DNA of 64,000 bases from positions 372,001-436,000 of the forward strand of contig CAVXZE010000021.1 in assembly GCA_963766175.1 (NCBI GenBank), written 5' to 3'. This document shows, piece after piece, positions 34,578-44,319 of the stretch. The notes under the pieces were generated by a model. That model saw only the letters and a list, made by a program, of their open reading frames with translations, searched no databases and was not told the DNA's origin. Within the stretch, counting starts at the first letter, position 1. Every line of letters begins with the position of its first letter. Both the position numbers and the translations under genes were made by a program. Source of the stretch: CAVXZE01 sp963766175 (GTDB lineage: Bacteria; Myxococcota_A; UBA9160; UBA6930).

Positions 34578-35813
34578 TCAGCGGGCTCCGTAGAGCCTCT
34601 TCACCAGGGGAGCGACGGTCGGACCCTGCACCAGGATCGAGAAGGCCACCACCGTGTAGGTGACCGCCAGAATTACCGGCCGCTCGGGACCCGCGGGCAG
34701 GGAGAGCGCCAGCGCCACCGAGATCCCACCCCGGATCCCGCCCCAGGTCATGATCTTGACGGCGTGGGGGCTGAAGGTTCTGCGCCGTCGCAGCAGCCGC
34801 AGGCCCAGCCCCACCGAAGCGAATCGCACCGCCAAGACCACCGGGATGGTCACGAACCCGGCGGTCAGCAACCGAGCGTCGAAGCTCAGCACCAGCACCT
34901 CGAGTCCGATCATCACGAAGAGGACGGCGTTCAGCATCTCATCCACCAGCTTCCAGAAGCTGTCGAGGTGCTCCCGGGTGCCGTCCGACATGGCGAAGCG
35001 GCGCCCGTGATTCCCGATCAGAAGACCGGCGGCGACCATCGCCAGCGGTCCGGAGAGGTGGAGCTGGGTCGCCAGGGCGTAGCCCCCGGTCACCAGGGCG
35101 AGGGTCAGCAGGATCTCCACCTGATAGTCGTCGATGCTTCGGAGCATCCGGTAGACGATCAGCCCGGCGACCAGACCGAAGACGATGCCGCCCACCGCCT
35201 CCTCCAGGAAGAGCAGCCCGATCTCCGAAGCGGTCACCTCGGATCCGCCGGCGACCGCCCCGAGAATCACCAGGAAGACGACGACGCCAACTCCGTCGTT
35301 GAAGAGCGACTCCGCGGCGATCTTCATCTCCAGGCTCCGGGGGATACCGGCCTGCTTGAGGATCGAGAGCACGGCAATGGGATCCGTTGGAGAGATCAGC
35401 GCCCCGAAGAGAAGGCAGTAGAGCAAGGGGAGATCGAGGCCCAGCGCGCCGAAGGCCAGGTAGGCGGTCACACCGATGGCGACGGTGGAGAGCACGATGC
35501 CGACGGTCGCCAGGAAGGTCACCACCCACTTCTGATCGAGAAGGTCTCCGAGATCGACGTGCAGGGCGCCGGCGAAGAGCAGGAACCCGAGCATGCCCTG
35601 GAGAAGAGTCGGACCGAAGTCGACCTCCCGAAACCACGCGGTCCAGGCCTCGCCCACCAGGCCGAGGCGCCCGAGGGCGATCAGGACCAGTGAGAAGAAG
35701 AGGGCGAGTCCCATCACCCCAATCGTGGTGGGCAGCCGCAGGGTCCAGTGGTTCAGATAGGCGAAGAACGCGGTCAGAACCATCAGCAGCGCGACCACGT
35801 TGAAGATGTCCAT
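34578..35813 (-). CDS. CPA1-family Na+/H+ antiporter (NhaP-like), 411 aa
   Basis: About twelve membrane segments. The segment LLYCLLFGALISPTDPIAVLSILKQAG is the conserved CPA1 helix, and AAESLFNDGVGVVVFLVIL carries the ion-binding ND pair. It exchanges Na+ (or K+) for H+ at the inner membrane, which fits an organism that also has a Na+-exporting decarboxylase. No cytoplasmic regulatory domain is present. ATG 35813 (MDIFNVVALL) is chosen because the in-frame upstream 24 residues look non-coding. It is divergent from valS. Confidence 0.92.
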   Translation of the reverse strand: MDIFNVVALLMVLTAFFAYLNHWTLRLPTTIGVMGLALFFSLVLIALGRLGLVGEAWTAWFREVDFGPTLLQGMLGFLLFAGALHVDLGDLLDQKWVVTFLATVGIVLSTVAIGVTAYLAFGALGLDLPLLYCLLFGALISPTDPIAVLSILKQAGIPRSLEMKIAAESLFNDGVGVVVFLVILGAVAGGSEVTASEIGLLFLEEAVGGIVFGLVAGLIVYRMLRSIDDYQVEILLTLALVTGGYALATQLHLSGPLAMVAAGLLIGNHGRRFAMSDGTREHLDSFWKLVDEMLNAVLFVMIGLEVLVLSFDARLLTAGFVTIPVVLAVRFASVGLGLRLLRRRRTFSPHAVKIMTWGGIRGGISVALALSLPAGPERPVILAVTYTVVAFSILVQGPTVAPLVKRLYGAR

Positions 35814-35933
35814 CGGCCGAGAGCCTATCTTGGGGCCGTTCTGGCGTCGAGAAAGGGAGGGCGGAAAGCAGCCGAGAGCGGGCACTTCAGAGGCGCTCTG
35901 GCTAGCCTATGCGATCCACCGTGGGAAGAACAG

Positions 35934-38591
35934 ATGACTTCTGAGAGGCGCCAGTTTCGCTCCGTCGATCCGTCCACACTGCCCAAGCACTTCGATTCGC
36001 AGGCGGCGGAGGTTCGCTGGAACGAGGCGTGGCAGAAGGACGGAACCTACCACTACGATCCCTCCCGCCCCCGCGAGGAGACCTTTGTCGTCGATACCCC
36101 GCCGCCGACGGCCTCGGGCTCGCTCCATCCGGGACACGTCTTCAGCTATACCCACACCGACATCGTGGTCCGCTACAAGCGGATGCGGGGCTTCAACGTC
36201 TTCTATCCGATGGGCTGGGACGACAACGGCCTCCCCACCGAGCGGCGGGTGCAGAACTACTTCCACGTCCGCTGCAACCCGAACGTGCCCTACGATCCCG
36301 AGCTCTCTATCGAGGCGGCGACCGCGAAGGGGCGCAAGAAGCCGCCGCGCGAGGTTTCCCGAACGAACTTCATCGAGCTCTGCCACCGCGTCACCGCCGA
36401 GGACGAGCAGGCGTTCATGACGCTCTGGAAGCGCCTGGGCCTGTCGGTGGACTGGAGGCAGGAGTACCAGACCATCGACGATCACTGTCGTCGCATCGCC
36501 CAGCTCTCCTTCCGCGATCTCTTCGAGAAGGGACATGTCTACAGCAGCGAGGCGCCCACCATGTGGGACGTGGACTTCCACTGTGCCATCGCCCAGGCCG
36601 AGACCGAGGATCGTCCCACCCCCGGCGCCTTCCACGACATCCGCTTCGGCGTCGAGGGCAGTGGCCAGAGCTTCGTCATCTCCACGACCCGGCCGGAGCT
36701 GCTGCCCGCCTGCGTCGGCGTGACCGCCCATCCCGGGGACGAGCGATATGCGGATCTGTTCGGCAAGCGCGCCGTGACCCCTCTGTTTCGGGTCCCGGTG
36801 CCGATCTTTCCCAGCGAGCTCGCCGATCCCGAGAAGGGAACCGGCATCCTGATGGTCTGCACCTTCGGCGATGCCACCGACGTCCTGTGGTGGCGCGACC
36901 AGGCGCTGGCCCTACGCGAGATCGTCGGAAGGAATGGTCGGCTGGCGCCAGTCCGGTTCGGCGATGCCGGCTTCGAAAGCCTCGATGCGGAGGCGGCGAA
37001 CCGGTACTACGGCCAGCTGGTCGGCGAAGGCGTGGCACAGGCGCGGCGGAAGATCGTCGAGCTCCTCGCCGAGCCCGAGGGACGGGCGGCCGGGGACGGC
37101 GCGCCGCTCCAGGGGGAGCCGCGGCCCGTCGAGCACACCGTCAAGTACTACGAGAAGGGCGAGAGGCCCCTGGAGCTGGTGTCCAACCGCCAGTGGTTCG
37201 TGCGCCTGCTCGACAAGAAGGAGGCGCTGCTCGCCAAGGGCGAGCAGATCCACTGGCATCCCGCACACATGGGCCAGCGCTTCCGGGACTGGACGGAGAA
37301 TCTCGCCTTCGACTGGTGCGTGAGCCGCCAGCGCTACTACGGCCCTGCCATCCCGGTCTGGTACCCGCTCGACGACCGGGGAGCGCCCCTCTTTGACGCT
37401 GCGATCATCGCGGAGCCCGGGCAGATGCCGGTCGATCCCATGGAGGACACGCCACCCGGCTACCAGGAGAGCCAGAGGAACCAACCCGGCGGCTTCGCTG
37501 GGGAACCGGACATCTTCGACACCTGGTTCACCAGCTCGATGACACCCCAGATCAGCTCCCACTGGCGCATCGACCCGGCGCGACACCCGACGCTCTTCCC
37601 GGCCGACCTGCGGCCCCAGGCTCAGGACATCATCCGGACCTGGGCCTTCTACACCATCGCCAAGGCCCTGCTCCACGAGGACTCGGTTCCCTGGCGTCAC
37701 GCGGCGATCTCCGGCTGGATCCTCGACCCGGATCGGAAGAAGATGTCGAAGAGCAAGGGAAACGTGGTGACTCCGCTGCCGATGATCGACAACTTTACCG
37801 CGGACGGCGTGCGATACTGGTCGGGAAGCGCGCGCCTGGGCGTGGACACCGCGCTCGACGAGAAAGTCTACAAGATCGGCAAGCGGCTGGTCACCAAGAT
37901 CTTCAACGCCAGTAAGTTCGTGCTGAGCCAGACCGCCCCACTACACCCGATCACCTCGGAGTTGGATCGCGCCTTCATCGCGGAGCTGCGGCGGCTGGTC
38001 GAGCAGGCCACCGAATCCTTCGAGAGATTCGACCACGCCCACGCATTGATGGATACCGAGAGCTTCTTCTGGAGCCGGTTCACGGACACCTACATCGAGC
38101 TCAGCAAGGCGCGGGCCCGCAGCGAAGAGGCCTCGGACGCGGCGGCGCGCGGCTCGGCGGTGGCCAGCCTGCGTCTCGGCCTGAACGTGCTGCTCCGCCT
38201 GATCGCCCCCTTCATGCCCTACATCACCGAAGAGGTCTGGTCCTGGGTCTTTGCCGAGGAGACCGGTCACCAGAGCATCCACCGCGCTCCCTGGCCGCTT
38301 GCGGATGAGTTCGAGGAAGTCGCCGGGCCCGCGGATGCCGGATGCTTCGAGATGGCCGTCCTGGCCCAGGCCGCCATCAACAAGGCCAAGGCGGACGCCC
38401 AGGTCGGGATGGGAAGAGAGGTCGAGAGTCTGACCCTGGCGGCCAGTCCTGCAACCCTCGAGCGACTCCGACCGGTTCTCTCCGACGTCCTGGCGGCCAC
38501 CCGCTGCGGCGAGCATCGACTGGCGCCTCGGGACGATTTGCCGGAGGAGACCTTCGAGGTGACCGAGGCCCGGTTCGTCGAGCCCGGCTAG
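35934..38591 (+). CDS. valS: Valyl-tRNA synthetase
   Basis: Class I aminoacyl-tRNA synthetase charging tRNA-Val, 885 residues. The HIGH motif reads HPGH at 65-68 within PPPTASGSLHPGHVFSYTHTD, and KMSKS is exact at 603-607. The editing (CP1) domain includes STTRPELLPACVGVTAHPGDERY. FDTWFTSSMTPQI and an anticodon-binding domain (PFMPYITEEVWSWVF) follow. It lacks the C-terminal coiled-coil arm of E. coli-type ValS. The opening and the CP1 insert resemble the group found in Actinobacteria, archaea-like bacteria and some Deltaproteobacteria. Confidence 0.96.
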   Translation: MTSERRQFRSVDPSTLPKHFDSQAAEVRWNEAWQKDGTYHYDPSRPREETFVVDTPPPTASGSLHPGHVFSYTHTDIVVRYKRMRGFNVFYPMGWDDNGLPTERRVQNYFHVRCNPNVPYDPELSIEAATAKGRKKPPREVSRTNFIELCHRVTAEDEQAFMTLWKRLGLSVDWRQEYQTIDDHCRRIAQLSFRDLFEKGHVYSSEAPTMWDVDFHCAIAQAETEDRPTPGAFHDIRFGVEGSGQSFVISTTRPELLPACVGVTAHPGDERYADLFGKRAVTPLFRVPVPIFPSELADPEKGTGILMVCTFGDATDVLWWRDQALALREIVGRNGRLAPVRFGDAGFESLDAEAANRYYGQLVGEGVAQARRKIVELLAEPEGRAAGDGAPLQGEPRPVEHTVKYYEKGERPLELVSNRQWFVRLLDKKEALLAKGEQIHWHPAHMGQRFRDWTENLAFDWCVSRQRYYGPAIPVWYPLDDRGAPLFDAAIIAEPGQMPVDPMEDTPPGYQESQRNQPGGFAGEPDIFDTWFTSSMTPQISSHWRIDPARHPTLFPADLRPQAQDIIRTWAFYTIAKALLHEDSVPWRHAAISGWILDPDRKKMSKSKGNVVTPLPMIDNFTADGVRYWSGSARLGVDTALDEKVYKIGKRLVTKIFNASKFVLSQTAPLHPITSELDRAFIAELRRLVEQATESFERFDHAHALMDTESFFWSRFTDTYIELSKARARSEEASDAAARGSAVASLRLGLNVLLRLIAPFMPYITEEVWSWVFAEETGHQSIHRAPWPLADEFEEVAGPADAGCFEMAVLAQAAINKAKADAQVGMGREVESLTLAASPATLERLRPVLSDVLAATRCGEHRLAPRDDLPEETFEVTEARFVEPG

Positions 38592-38711
38592 TCGGGACGG
38601 GCGGATAGCGGTCGCGGCGTCAGGAGCAGCCTGGCGACCTCGGCGACCCTTTGACAGAATCCACCTGCTGGTCGGGACATTGGCCCACGATACCCGGATC
38701 GGAGATGGCGA

Positions 38712-39443
38712 ATGAACCTGCGAAGATCTCGTCTGCACCGGATCGCGCTTCTCCTGGCGCTGCTGGGATTCCTCCCCAGCTGCGCCGCGAAGGGGCCCGA
38801 CCCAATGGAGAGGTGGAATCGCTCGATCTTCTCGTTCAACGAGGGACTCGACAAGTACGTTCTCGAGCCGGTCGCAACGGGGTACGACTGGGTGCTTCCG
38901 GAACTGGTCCAGACCGGCATTCGGAACGTCTACGCCAACCTCACCATGCCGGTGACCCTGCTGAACGACATGCTTCAGCTGAAGCCTCGGCAGTCCGTGG
39001 AGGACCTCGGCCGGATCGTGGTCAACACCACCGCCGGAATCGGCGGCGTCTTCGACGTGGCATCGATGATCGAGATGCCCAAGAACAACGAGGACTTCGG
39101 CCAGACCCTGGGGCGCTACGGCGTCCCGCCCGGGCCCTACCTGATGGTCCCTCTGCTAGGACCCTCCACGGTCCGGGACGTCTGGAGGTATCCGGTCGAC
39201 TCGGCGGCGAGACCCCTCAACTACTTCATCCCGCTCTGGGCGTCGCTGACGGTCCGGGTGGTGGAGAACTTCAGCATCCGCGCCTACTACCTGGAAGAGG
39301 TGAGCGAGGCTCGCGAGTCCGCCTTCGACTACTACGTGTTCATGCGAAGCGCCTATCTCCAGATCCGCGAGCACAATGTGCAGGATCGGGCCGGGCAACC
39401 GCCGGAGTTGCAGGATGACCTCTACGAGTTCGAGGATGAATAA
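38712..39443 (+). CDS. mlaA: MlaA (VacJ) outer-membrane lipoprotein
   Basis: The lipoprotein signal has lipobox LPSC with Cys24 as the lipidation site. The VacJ domain shows DPMERWNRSIFSFNEGLDKYVLEPVA, NLTMPVTLLNDMLQLK, EDFGQTLGRYGVPPGPYLMVPLLGPST and a C-terminal helix region. MlaA removes mislocalised phospholipids from the outer leaflet of the outer membrane and passes them to MlaC. It overlaps mlaC by 8 bp, so the two are coupled. The MlaFEDB ABC transporter is not in the window. Length (243 aa) is normal. Confidence 0.94.
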   Translation: MNLRRSRLHRIALLLALLGFLPSCAAKGPDPMERWNRSIFSFNEGLDKYVLEPVATGYDWVLPELVQTGIRNVYANLTMPVTLLNDMLQLKPRQSVEDLGRIVVNTTAGIGGVFDVASMIEMPKNNEDFGQTLGRYGVPPGPYLMVPLLGPSTVRDVWRYPVDSAARPLNYFIPLWASLTVRVVENFSIRAYYLEEVSEARESAFDYYVFMRSAYLQIREHNVQDRAGQPPELQDDLYEFEDE

Positions 39444-40059
39444 GAACCATTGGATTCGGCGATCGGCCATCGGCCTCGTCACCGTGGCGCTGCTGGCGGT
39501 GCCGGCGATCGCCGACGATGCGGCGGAGGCAGATGCGATCGTCAGGAAGACGGTGGATCAAGTCCTCGAGGTCCTGGCCAGAGAGGGTCTCAGCGACGAT
39601 CAGCGCAGGCAGCAGATCGAGGAGATCGCCTACGACCGCTTCGACTTCGTGACCATCTCCCGGCTGGTGCTGTCCCGCAAGTGGAAGCGATTCTCCCCCG
39701 AGCAGCAGCAGGAGTTCATCGAGCAGTTCAAGATCCAGCTCTCCAAGAACTACGGCAGCCGCATCACGCGCTACGAACAGGAGCAGGTGGAGATCCGCGA
39801 CCACCGCCTCGAGCGAAACGGCGACGTCACGGTCAGGACGCGCATCGACGGTGGAGCGGCCGACGGGATCGAGGTCGACTACCGCATGCGCAGGAAGGGC
39901 AGGAAGACAGACGGCCCCTGGATGGTGATCGACGTGATCGTCGAGGGCGTGAGCTTGGTGTCGAGCTACCGCTCACAGTTCGCGGAGGTCCTGAACCACA
40001 ATGACCCCAGCGAGGTGCTGAAGCAGCTGCGCGAGAAGAACGCCGAGACCCCCGGCTAG
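39436..40059 (+). CDS. mlaC: MlaC periplasmic phospholipid carrier
   Basis: The signal peptide (SAIGLVTVALLAVPAIADD) is followed by the Ttg2D/MlaC fold, with VARKTVDQVLEVLA-like helices, YDRFDFVTISRLVLSRKWKRFSPEQQQEFIEQFK and the beta-sheet stretch WMVIDVIVEGVSLVSSYRSQFAEVL. It ferries phospholipid between MlaA and the inner-membrane MlaFEDB. ATG 39436 (MNKNHWIRR) is chosen because it leads straight into the signal peptide and overlaps the end of mlaA. Its stop is 1 bp from the stop of the convergent DAHP synthase gene. Confidence 0.94.
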   Translation: MNKNHWIRRSAIGLVTVALLAVPAIADDAAEADAIVRKTVDQVLEVLAREGLSDDQRRQQIEEIAYDRFDFVTISRLVLSRKWKRFSPEQQQEFIEQFKIQLSKNYGSRITRYEQEQVEIRDHRLERNGDVTVRTRIDGGAADGIEVDYRMRRKGRKTDGPWMVIDVIVEGVSLVSSYRSQFAEVLNHNDPSEVLKQLREKNAETPG

Positions 40060-40060
40060 C

Positions 40061-41125
40061 TCAGCGGTCGCGCTCGCGGCGACTTCGCACCGCTTCCGCG
40101 AGCAGTCCAAAGAGAGGCAGCGTCCGTTCCCACCCCATGCAGGCATCGGTGACGCTCTGGCCGTAGACCAGATCGACCCCCTTTTTGTAGTCCTGGCGTC
40201 CGTCTACGAGAAAGCTCTCCATCATCAGGCCGATGATGCTGCGGTCGCCCGCCGCGATCTGGCTGGCGAGCTCGGCCGCGACCTCGGACTGACGGGTGAA
40301 ATCCTTCTCGCTGTTCCCGTGGCTGCAATCGATCATCACCCGGTTCGGAAGCCCGGCCTTGTCGAGGGCGTTGCCCACCTCGGCGAGGCTCTCTGGATCG
40401 TAGTTGGGACCCGACGCGCCGCCGCGCAGAATCACGTGACAATCCTCGTTCCCCGCCGTCTCGACGATGGCGGCGACGCTCTGCTTGGTGACCGAGAGGA
40501 AGCAGTGGGGATAGGCGGCGCAGCGGATCGCGTCGATGGCGATCTGGACGTTGCCGTCCGTGGCGTTCTTGAAACCCACGGGCATCGAGAGCCCGGAGGC
40601 GAGCTCGCGGTGGACCTGGCTCTCGGAGGTGCGCGCACCGATCGCCCCCCAGGAAACCATGTCGGCGATGAACTGGGGGGTGATCGGATCGAGGAACTCG
40701 CATCCCACGGGAACGCCCAGCTCCGCCAGGTCCCGCAGCAGGCCGCGCGCGGAACGCAGCCCCTGGTTGATGGCGAAGCTCTCGTCGAGGAGAGGATCGT
40801 TGATCAGGCCCTTCCATCCCACAGTGGTCCGGGGCTTCTCGAAGTAGACCCGCATCACGACGACCAGATCGCGCGAGACCTCGCTGCCGACCTTCGCGAG
40901 GCGCCTGGCGTACTCGAGCGCGGCCTCGGGATCGTGGATCGAGCAGGGACCCACCACCAGCATCAGGCGATCGTCCTCGCCGCGCAAGATCGCCTGGAGC
41001 TGCTGCCGGCTACGCGCGACGACCTCGGAGCTCTTCTCCCCAAGGGGGATCTCCTCCATCAGGATCGCCGGGGGAATCAGCGGACGCAGGTCCTGGATTC
41101 GAAGGTCGTCGGTTCGGAAGATCAT
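40061..41125 (-). CDS. Class I 3-deoxy-7-phosphoheptulonate (DAHP) synthase, 354 aa
   Basis: First enzyme of the shikimate pathway, condensing phosphoenolpyruvate with erythrose 4-phosphate. Family motifs are LMLVVGPCSIHDPEAALEYA, VVVMRVYFEKPRTTVGWKGLINDP, GARTSESQVHRELASGLSMPVGFKN and IDCSHGNSEKDF. This is the AroF/AroG/AroH type I-alpha form. The residues that separate Tyr-, Phe- and Trp-sensitive isoenzymes cannot be judged with confidence, so no symbol is given. It stands alone on the minus strand. Confidence 0.95.
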   Translation of the reverse strand: MIFRTDDLRIQDLRPLIPPAILMEEIPLGEKSSEVVARSRQQLQAILRGEDDRLMLVVGPCSIHDPEAALEYARRLAKVGSEVSRDLVVVMRVYFEKPRTTVGWKGLINDPLLDESFAINQGLRSARGLLRDLAELGVPVGCEFLDPITPQFIADMVSWGAIGARTSESQVHRELASGLSMPVGFKNATDGNVQIAIDAIRCAAYPHCFLSVTKQSVAAIVETAGNEDCHVILRGGASGPNYDPESLAEVGNALDKAGLPNRVMIDCSHGNSEKDFTRQSEVAAELASQIAAGDRSIIGLMMESFLVDGRQDYKKGVDLVYGQSVTDACMGWERTLPLFGLLAEAVRSRRERDR

Positions 41126-41170
41126 GGCCGGACTCTAGGAACCTGCCCCAGGATGGGCAACGAAGGGCGC

Positions 41171-41977
41171 TCACGGAAAGGGCGCGACCTTCTGCTGGTA
41201 GTCGGCCGGGGTCTCGAAGATCTCCCCCGCGAAGCTTCGCGGTTCGATCGAGGTGGCGCGGATCTCCCGAATCGGCGCTCCGTCATCGAACAGCTGGATC
41301 CGCAGAGGCACCCCGTCGAGCCGGCCGATCGCGTCGAGCGCGTCGAATTCGACTGGGCAGATGGAGCCGTCGAGAAGCACGGGAGCCACGGACAGGGTCT
41401 GTTGCAGGAAGGAGCCGAGCTCCTGGAGAGGGCGGAAGGTCTCGGGCTCGATCTCGACACTCGCCCAGTCCGCGGTGCACGCCACGGCGATCACCTCGTC
41501 CCCGCGGCGGAGCTCGACCTCGGTGCAAATCACGTCGTTCAGCCGCTGCGTCCCCCCCGTCTCGCGGACGCTGATCCCCACGCTCTTCTCGGATCCCGGG
41601 TCGGCCGTCTTCCCCAGCACAGCCTCCATGCTGGCGCGCTGCTCCGGCGACAGGGTGGCGAGGCGCGCGCGGAGCTCAGCCTTCGCTTCCGCCATGCGCC
41701 GGGATAGCTCCTCCATCGTGGCGCGGTCGATACGGACGAAGGATCGGTTGCGGTGATCGAGAATCCACACCAGATCCAGGTCACCGCGGTAGATGATCGC
41801 GCTGGACACCTCGGAGACATCCAGGCGCATCCGATCGGCCTCGAGGTTCATGACACCCCGTCTGGTGGGCAACGGATCGCTCCCGAGACCTCGAGCCTCG
41901 GTTTCGATCAGCGTGCCAGCCAGGGCGCCCCTGCCTCCGGTGACCAGAAGCAGAATCGCGAAGGCGATGGCTTTCAC
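41171..41977 (-). CDS. Secreted hypothetical protein (DUF4412-like), 268 aa
   Basis: The signal peptide MKAIAFAILLLVTGGRGALA is followed by a beta-rich domain (GTLIETEARGLGS and SSAIIYRGDLDLVWILDHRNRSF). This resembles DUF4412-type periplasmic proteins that precede a helical MSEMR-like stretch, here EELSRRMAEAKAELRARLATLSPEQRASME. It contains three cysteines in the mature part. The function is unknown. It lies 45 bp upstream of the DAHP synthase gene on the same strand but is unlikely to be linked in function. Confidence 0.75.
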   Translation of the reverse strand: MKAIAFAILLLVTGGRGALAGTLIETEARGLGSDPLPTRRGVMNLEADRMRLDVSEVSSAIIYRGDLDLVWILDHRNRSFVRIDRATMEELSRRMAEAKAELRARLATLSPEQRASMEAVLGKTADPGSEKSVGISVRETGGTQRLNDVICTEVELRRGDEVIAVACTADWASVEIEPETFRPLQELGSFLQQTLSVAPVLLDGSICPVEFDALDAIGRLDGVPLRIQLFDDGAPIREIRATSIEPRSFAGEIFETPADYQQKVAPFP

Positions 41978-42233
41978 GGCGACTCCTCTCGAGATCTTTC
42001 CCCTCGGGGAAGAAAGTTGGTGACGCCTCCGAAGCGGCTTTTCTCATCCAGTGTGTAGGAATTCCGGGCGGACTCCTCCAAGATTCGTTAATTCAAGGGT
42101 GACCGCTGAGTACTTCCTGGACGGACCCTGCGGTCGTTGCCCTGTGATCGACTCCGAGAGTCCCGCCTGTGTCCGGTCTCGGAATCGCCCCGGTGACGCG
42201 GGATTGGGCGACCTGCACGCGAGAGAGCGAAAC

Positions 42234-44198
42234 GTGCCCAAGAAAGCGGCGAACGGATCTTCGGAACAGAATCCGAAGGATGCGGCAGCGCGGAGCGATC
42301 GGCCGGCGGCCCGGCGGCGCGAGGATCCGGCTGTGGAGAAGACGCCCCTCGAAGACGGAGCGGCGAAGAAGCGTCCTCGCAGGAAGGCAGTCGCCAAGAG
42401 GGCCGCGAGCGGGAAGGGAGCGAACCCGGGGGAGACGGCTTCCTCGGCGCGGGCAGTGGCCACGGGGCCGAGTCTGCCGCTCGGACCCCTCGCGCTCGAC
42501 ACCCCGGCGGAACGCCTCTCTGCCATGCAGACGGCCGCCGAGTGCCTGGGAATCTCCCAGCTCTATCCGGAGCAGGTGGAGGTGATCGACGCAGTCGTCA
42601 CCGGGCAGGATGTGCTGATGGTGCTCCCAACCGGATTCGGAAAGTCCGCCTGCTACCAGATTCCCTCGCTGATCCTGAGCAAACCAGTGCTGGTCATCTC
42701 CCCACTTCTGGCTCTGATGCGGGATCAGTACGAGAAGCTGCTGAAGCTGGGCGTTCCCTGCATTCGACTGGATGGAACCATCCGGGGCAAGAAGCGCGCG
42801 GAGGCCCTGAAGCGCATCCGGACCGGAGAGCCGGTACTGGTGATGACGACCCCGGAGACCCTGGGCGCATCCGACGCCTCCGAGGCTCTGGCGCACTCGG
42901 GTCTCTCGATGGCCGCAGTGGACGAGGCCCACTGCATCTCCGAGTGGGGCTACGACTTCCGGCCGGCCTACCTGCAGATCGGCGAGCGGCTGCGGACGTT
43001 GGGTGGGGCTCCGGTTCTCGCGCTGACGGCTACGGCCACGGAGAAGGTGCGAAGCGCCATTCAACGCTTCGTCGGAATGGATGACCCGCGCATCGTCGCG
43101 AGCTCACCCCATCGATCGAACCTGGCCTTCGACGTACTTTTGTGCAGCGGCGGAGCGCGCCACCGCGCCCTGGCACGACTCGCGCTGCGGGTGCGTCGGC
43201 CGGGCATCATCTACTGCTCTACGACCCGCGAGGTCGACGAACTCCACGCGGTGCTGCAGCGCTTTGGCGTGCCCTGCTACCGCTACCACGGCAAGATGTC
43301 CTCGAGCGAGCGAAGCAAGAGCCAGGACGGGTTCATGCAGCGCGGGCGTCGCACGGTGATGGTGGCGACGAACGCCTTCGGCCTGGGCATCGACAAGCCG
43401 GATATCCGCTACGTGATGCACTACCAGGCACCCGCCTCCCTGGAGCAATACGTCCAGGAAGCGGGGCGCGCCGGACGCGATGGCCGGCGGGCGAACTGCA
43501 TCATGCTCTACTCACCGGAGGATCGCGCCATCCACGAGGCCCTGCTATCCCGCAGCCGGGTCCGGCCCGAGCAGCTGTACAAGCTGGGAAGGGCTCTCGC
43601 CGCCTGGGCAGACGAGGAGAAGGTCCCGAACCTGGAGTCCCTGGCCCTCTCCGCCGAACTCGGCACGCGGACCACAGGAGCGCTGCTGGCGCTGCTCGAG
43701 GAGGCCACTCTGGTTCGCTGGGACACCACCGCGGTCTTCGTGACCGTCCCGGCCGACGAGATCGAGGAGCGCGCCAGGGAGCTGGCAGGTCAGTTCGAGA
43801 CCCTTCGCACCCAGGACGCACGGCGGCTCGACTCGGTGGCGGCCTACGCGATGCTCGAGGGCTGCCGGGCTTCCTTCCTCCGCGAGTATTTCGGGGAGAC
43901 GGAGATCGACGGCTGCGGGATGTGCGACCGCTGCCGCGGACAGGATGACCGGCCCGAGAGCTTCTGGGAGCCGCTGGCCCCCCCGAAAACGGGGAGGGAC
44001 CGGGATCGCAAGCGGCGCTCCACCCGTGGCAGGGGAAGCCGGGCTGGCTCCAAGCGGAAGGAAGACAAGCCCGCCAAGGAAGCGAAGAACACTCGGCGGC
44101 GCGGACGCCGCAGAGGGTCCCGCGGACGGCGCGGCAGGCGTTCTACGCATGGCTCCGACCCCAGCCTTCCCGATTCAACCACCCGACCCACCACCTGA
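42234..44198 (+). CDS. recQ: RecQ-family ATP-dependent DNA helicase with basic tails, 654 aa
   Basis: Superfamily 2 DNA helicase acting in recombination and repair. Walker A is PTGFGKSACYQ (Gly134-Ser138), motif II is DEAH at 230-233, SAT is LTATAT, and motif VI is QEAGRAGRDG. A zinc-binding RQC subdomain with four cysteines follows (GCRASFLREYFGE...CGMCDRC). No HRDC domain is present. Both ends carry long Lys/Arg-rich extensions: about 70 residues before the core and about 85 after it, probably for DNA binding. GTG 42234 has GAGAGAG upstream; the frame before it looks non-coding. Confidence 0.92.
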   Translation: MPKKAANGSSEQNPKDAAARSDRPAARRREDPAVEKTPLEDGAAKKRPRRKAVAKRAASGKGANPGETASSARAVATGPSLPLGPLALDTPAERLSAMQTAAECLGISQLYPEQVEVIDAVVTGQDVLMVLPTGFGKSACYQIPSLILSKPVLVISPLLALMRDQYEKLLKLGVPCIRLDGTIRGKKRAEALKRIRTGEPVLVMTTPETLGASDASEALAHSGLSMAAVDEAHCISEWGYDFRPAYLQIGERLRTLGGAPVLALTATATEKVRSAIQRFVGMDDPRIVASSPHRSNLAFDVLLCSGGARHRALARLALRVRRPGIIYCSTTREVDELHAVLQRFGVPCYRYHGKMSSSERSKSQDGFMQRGRRTVMVATNAFGLGIDKPDIRYVMHYQAPASLEQYVQEAGRAGRDGRRANCIMLYSPEDRAIHEALLSRSRVRPEQLYKLGRALAAWADEEKVPNLESLALSAELGTRTTGALLALLEEATLVRWDTTAVFVTVPADEIEERARELAGQFETLRTQDARRLDSVAAYAMLEGCRASFLREYFGETEIDGCGMCDRCRGQDDRPESFWEPLAPPKTGRDRDRKRRSTRGRGSRAGSKRKEDKPAKEAKNTRRRGRRRGSRGRRGRRSTHGSDPSLPDSTTRPTT

Positions 44199-44319
44199 AG
44201 CTGAAGATCTCTTGCTCGGGGCGCATCCAAAGGATGCACCCGCGACGCCTGAGTTGGCAGTGCGGCACTCCGGATGCGGCTCTCCGCGCAGGAGATGGAC
44301 GCTCAGCTCCGAATCAAGA

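Noticed and set aside
33891..35693. 600-codon plus-strand frame opposite the antiporter and PatB genes
   Set aside because: It spans two real minus-strand genes and reads as low-complexity Gln/Gly/His-rich sequence, typical of an antisense frame.
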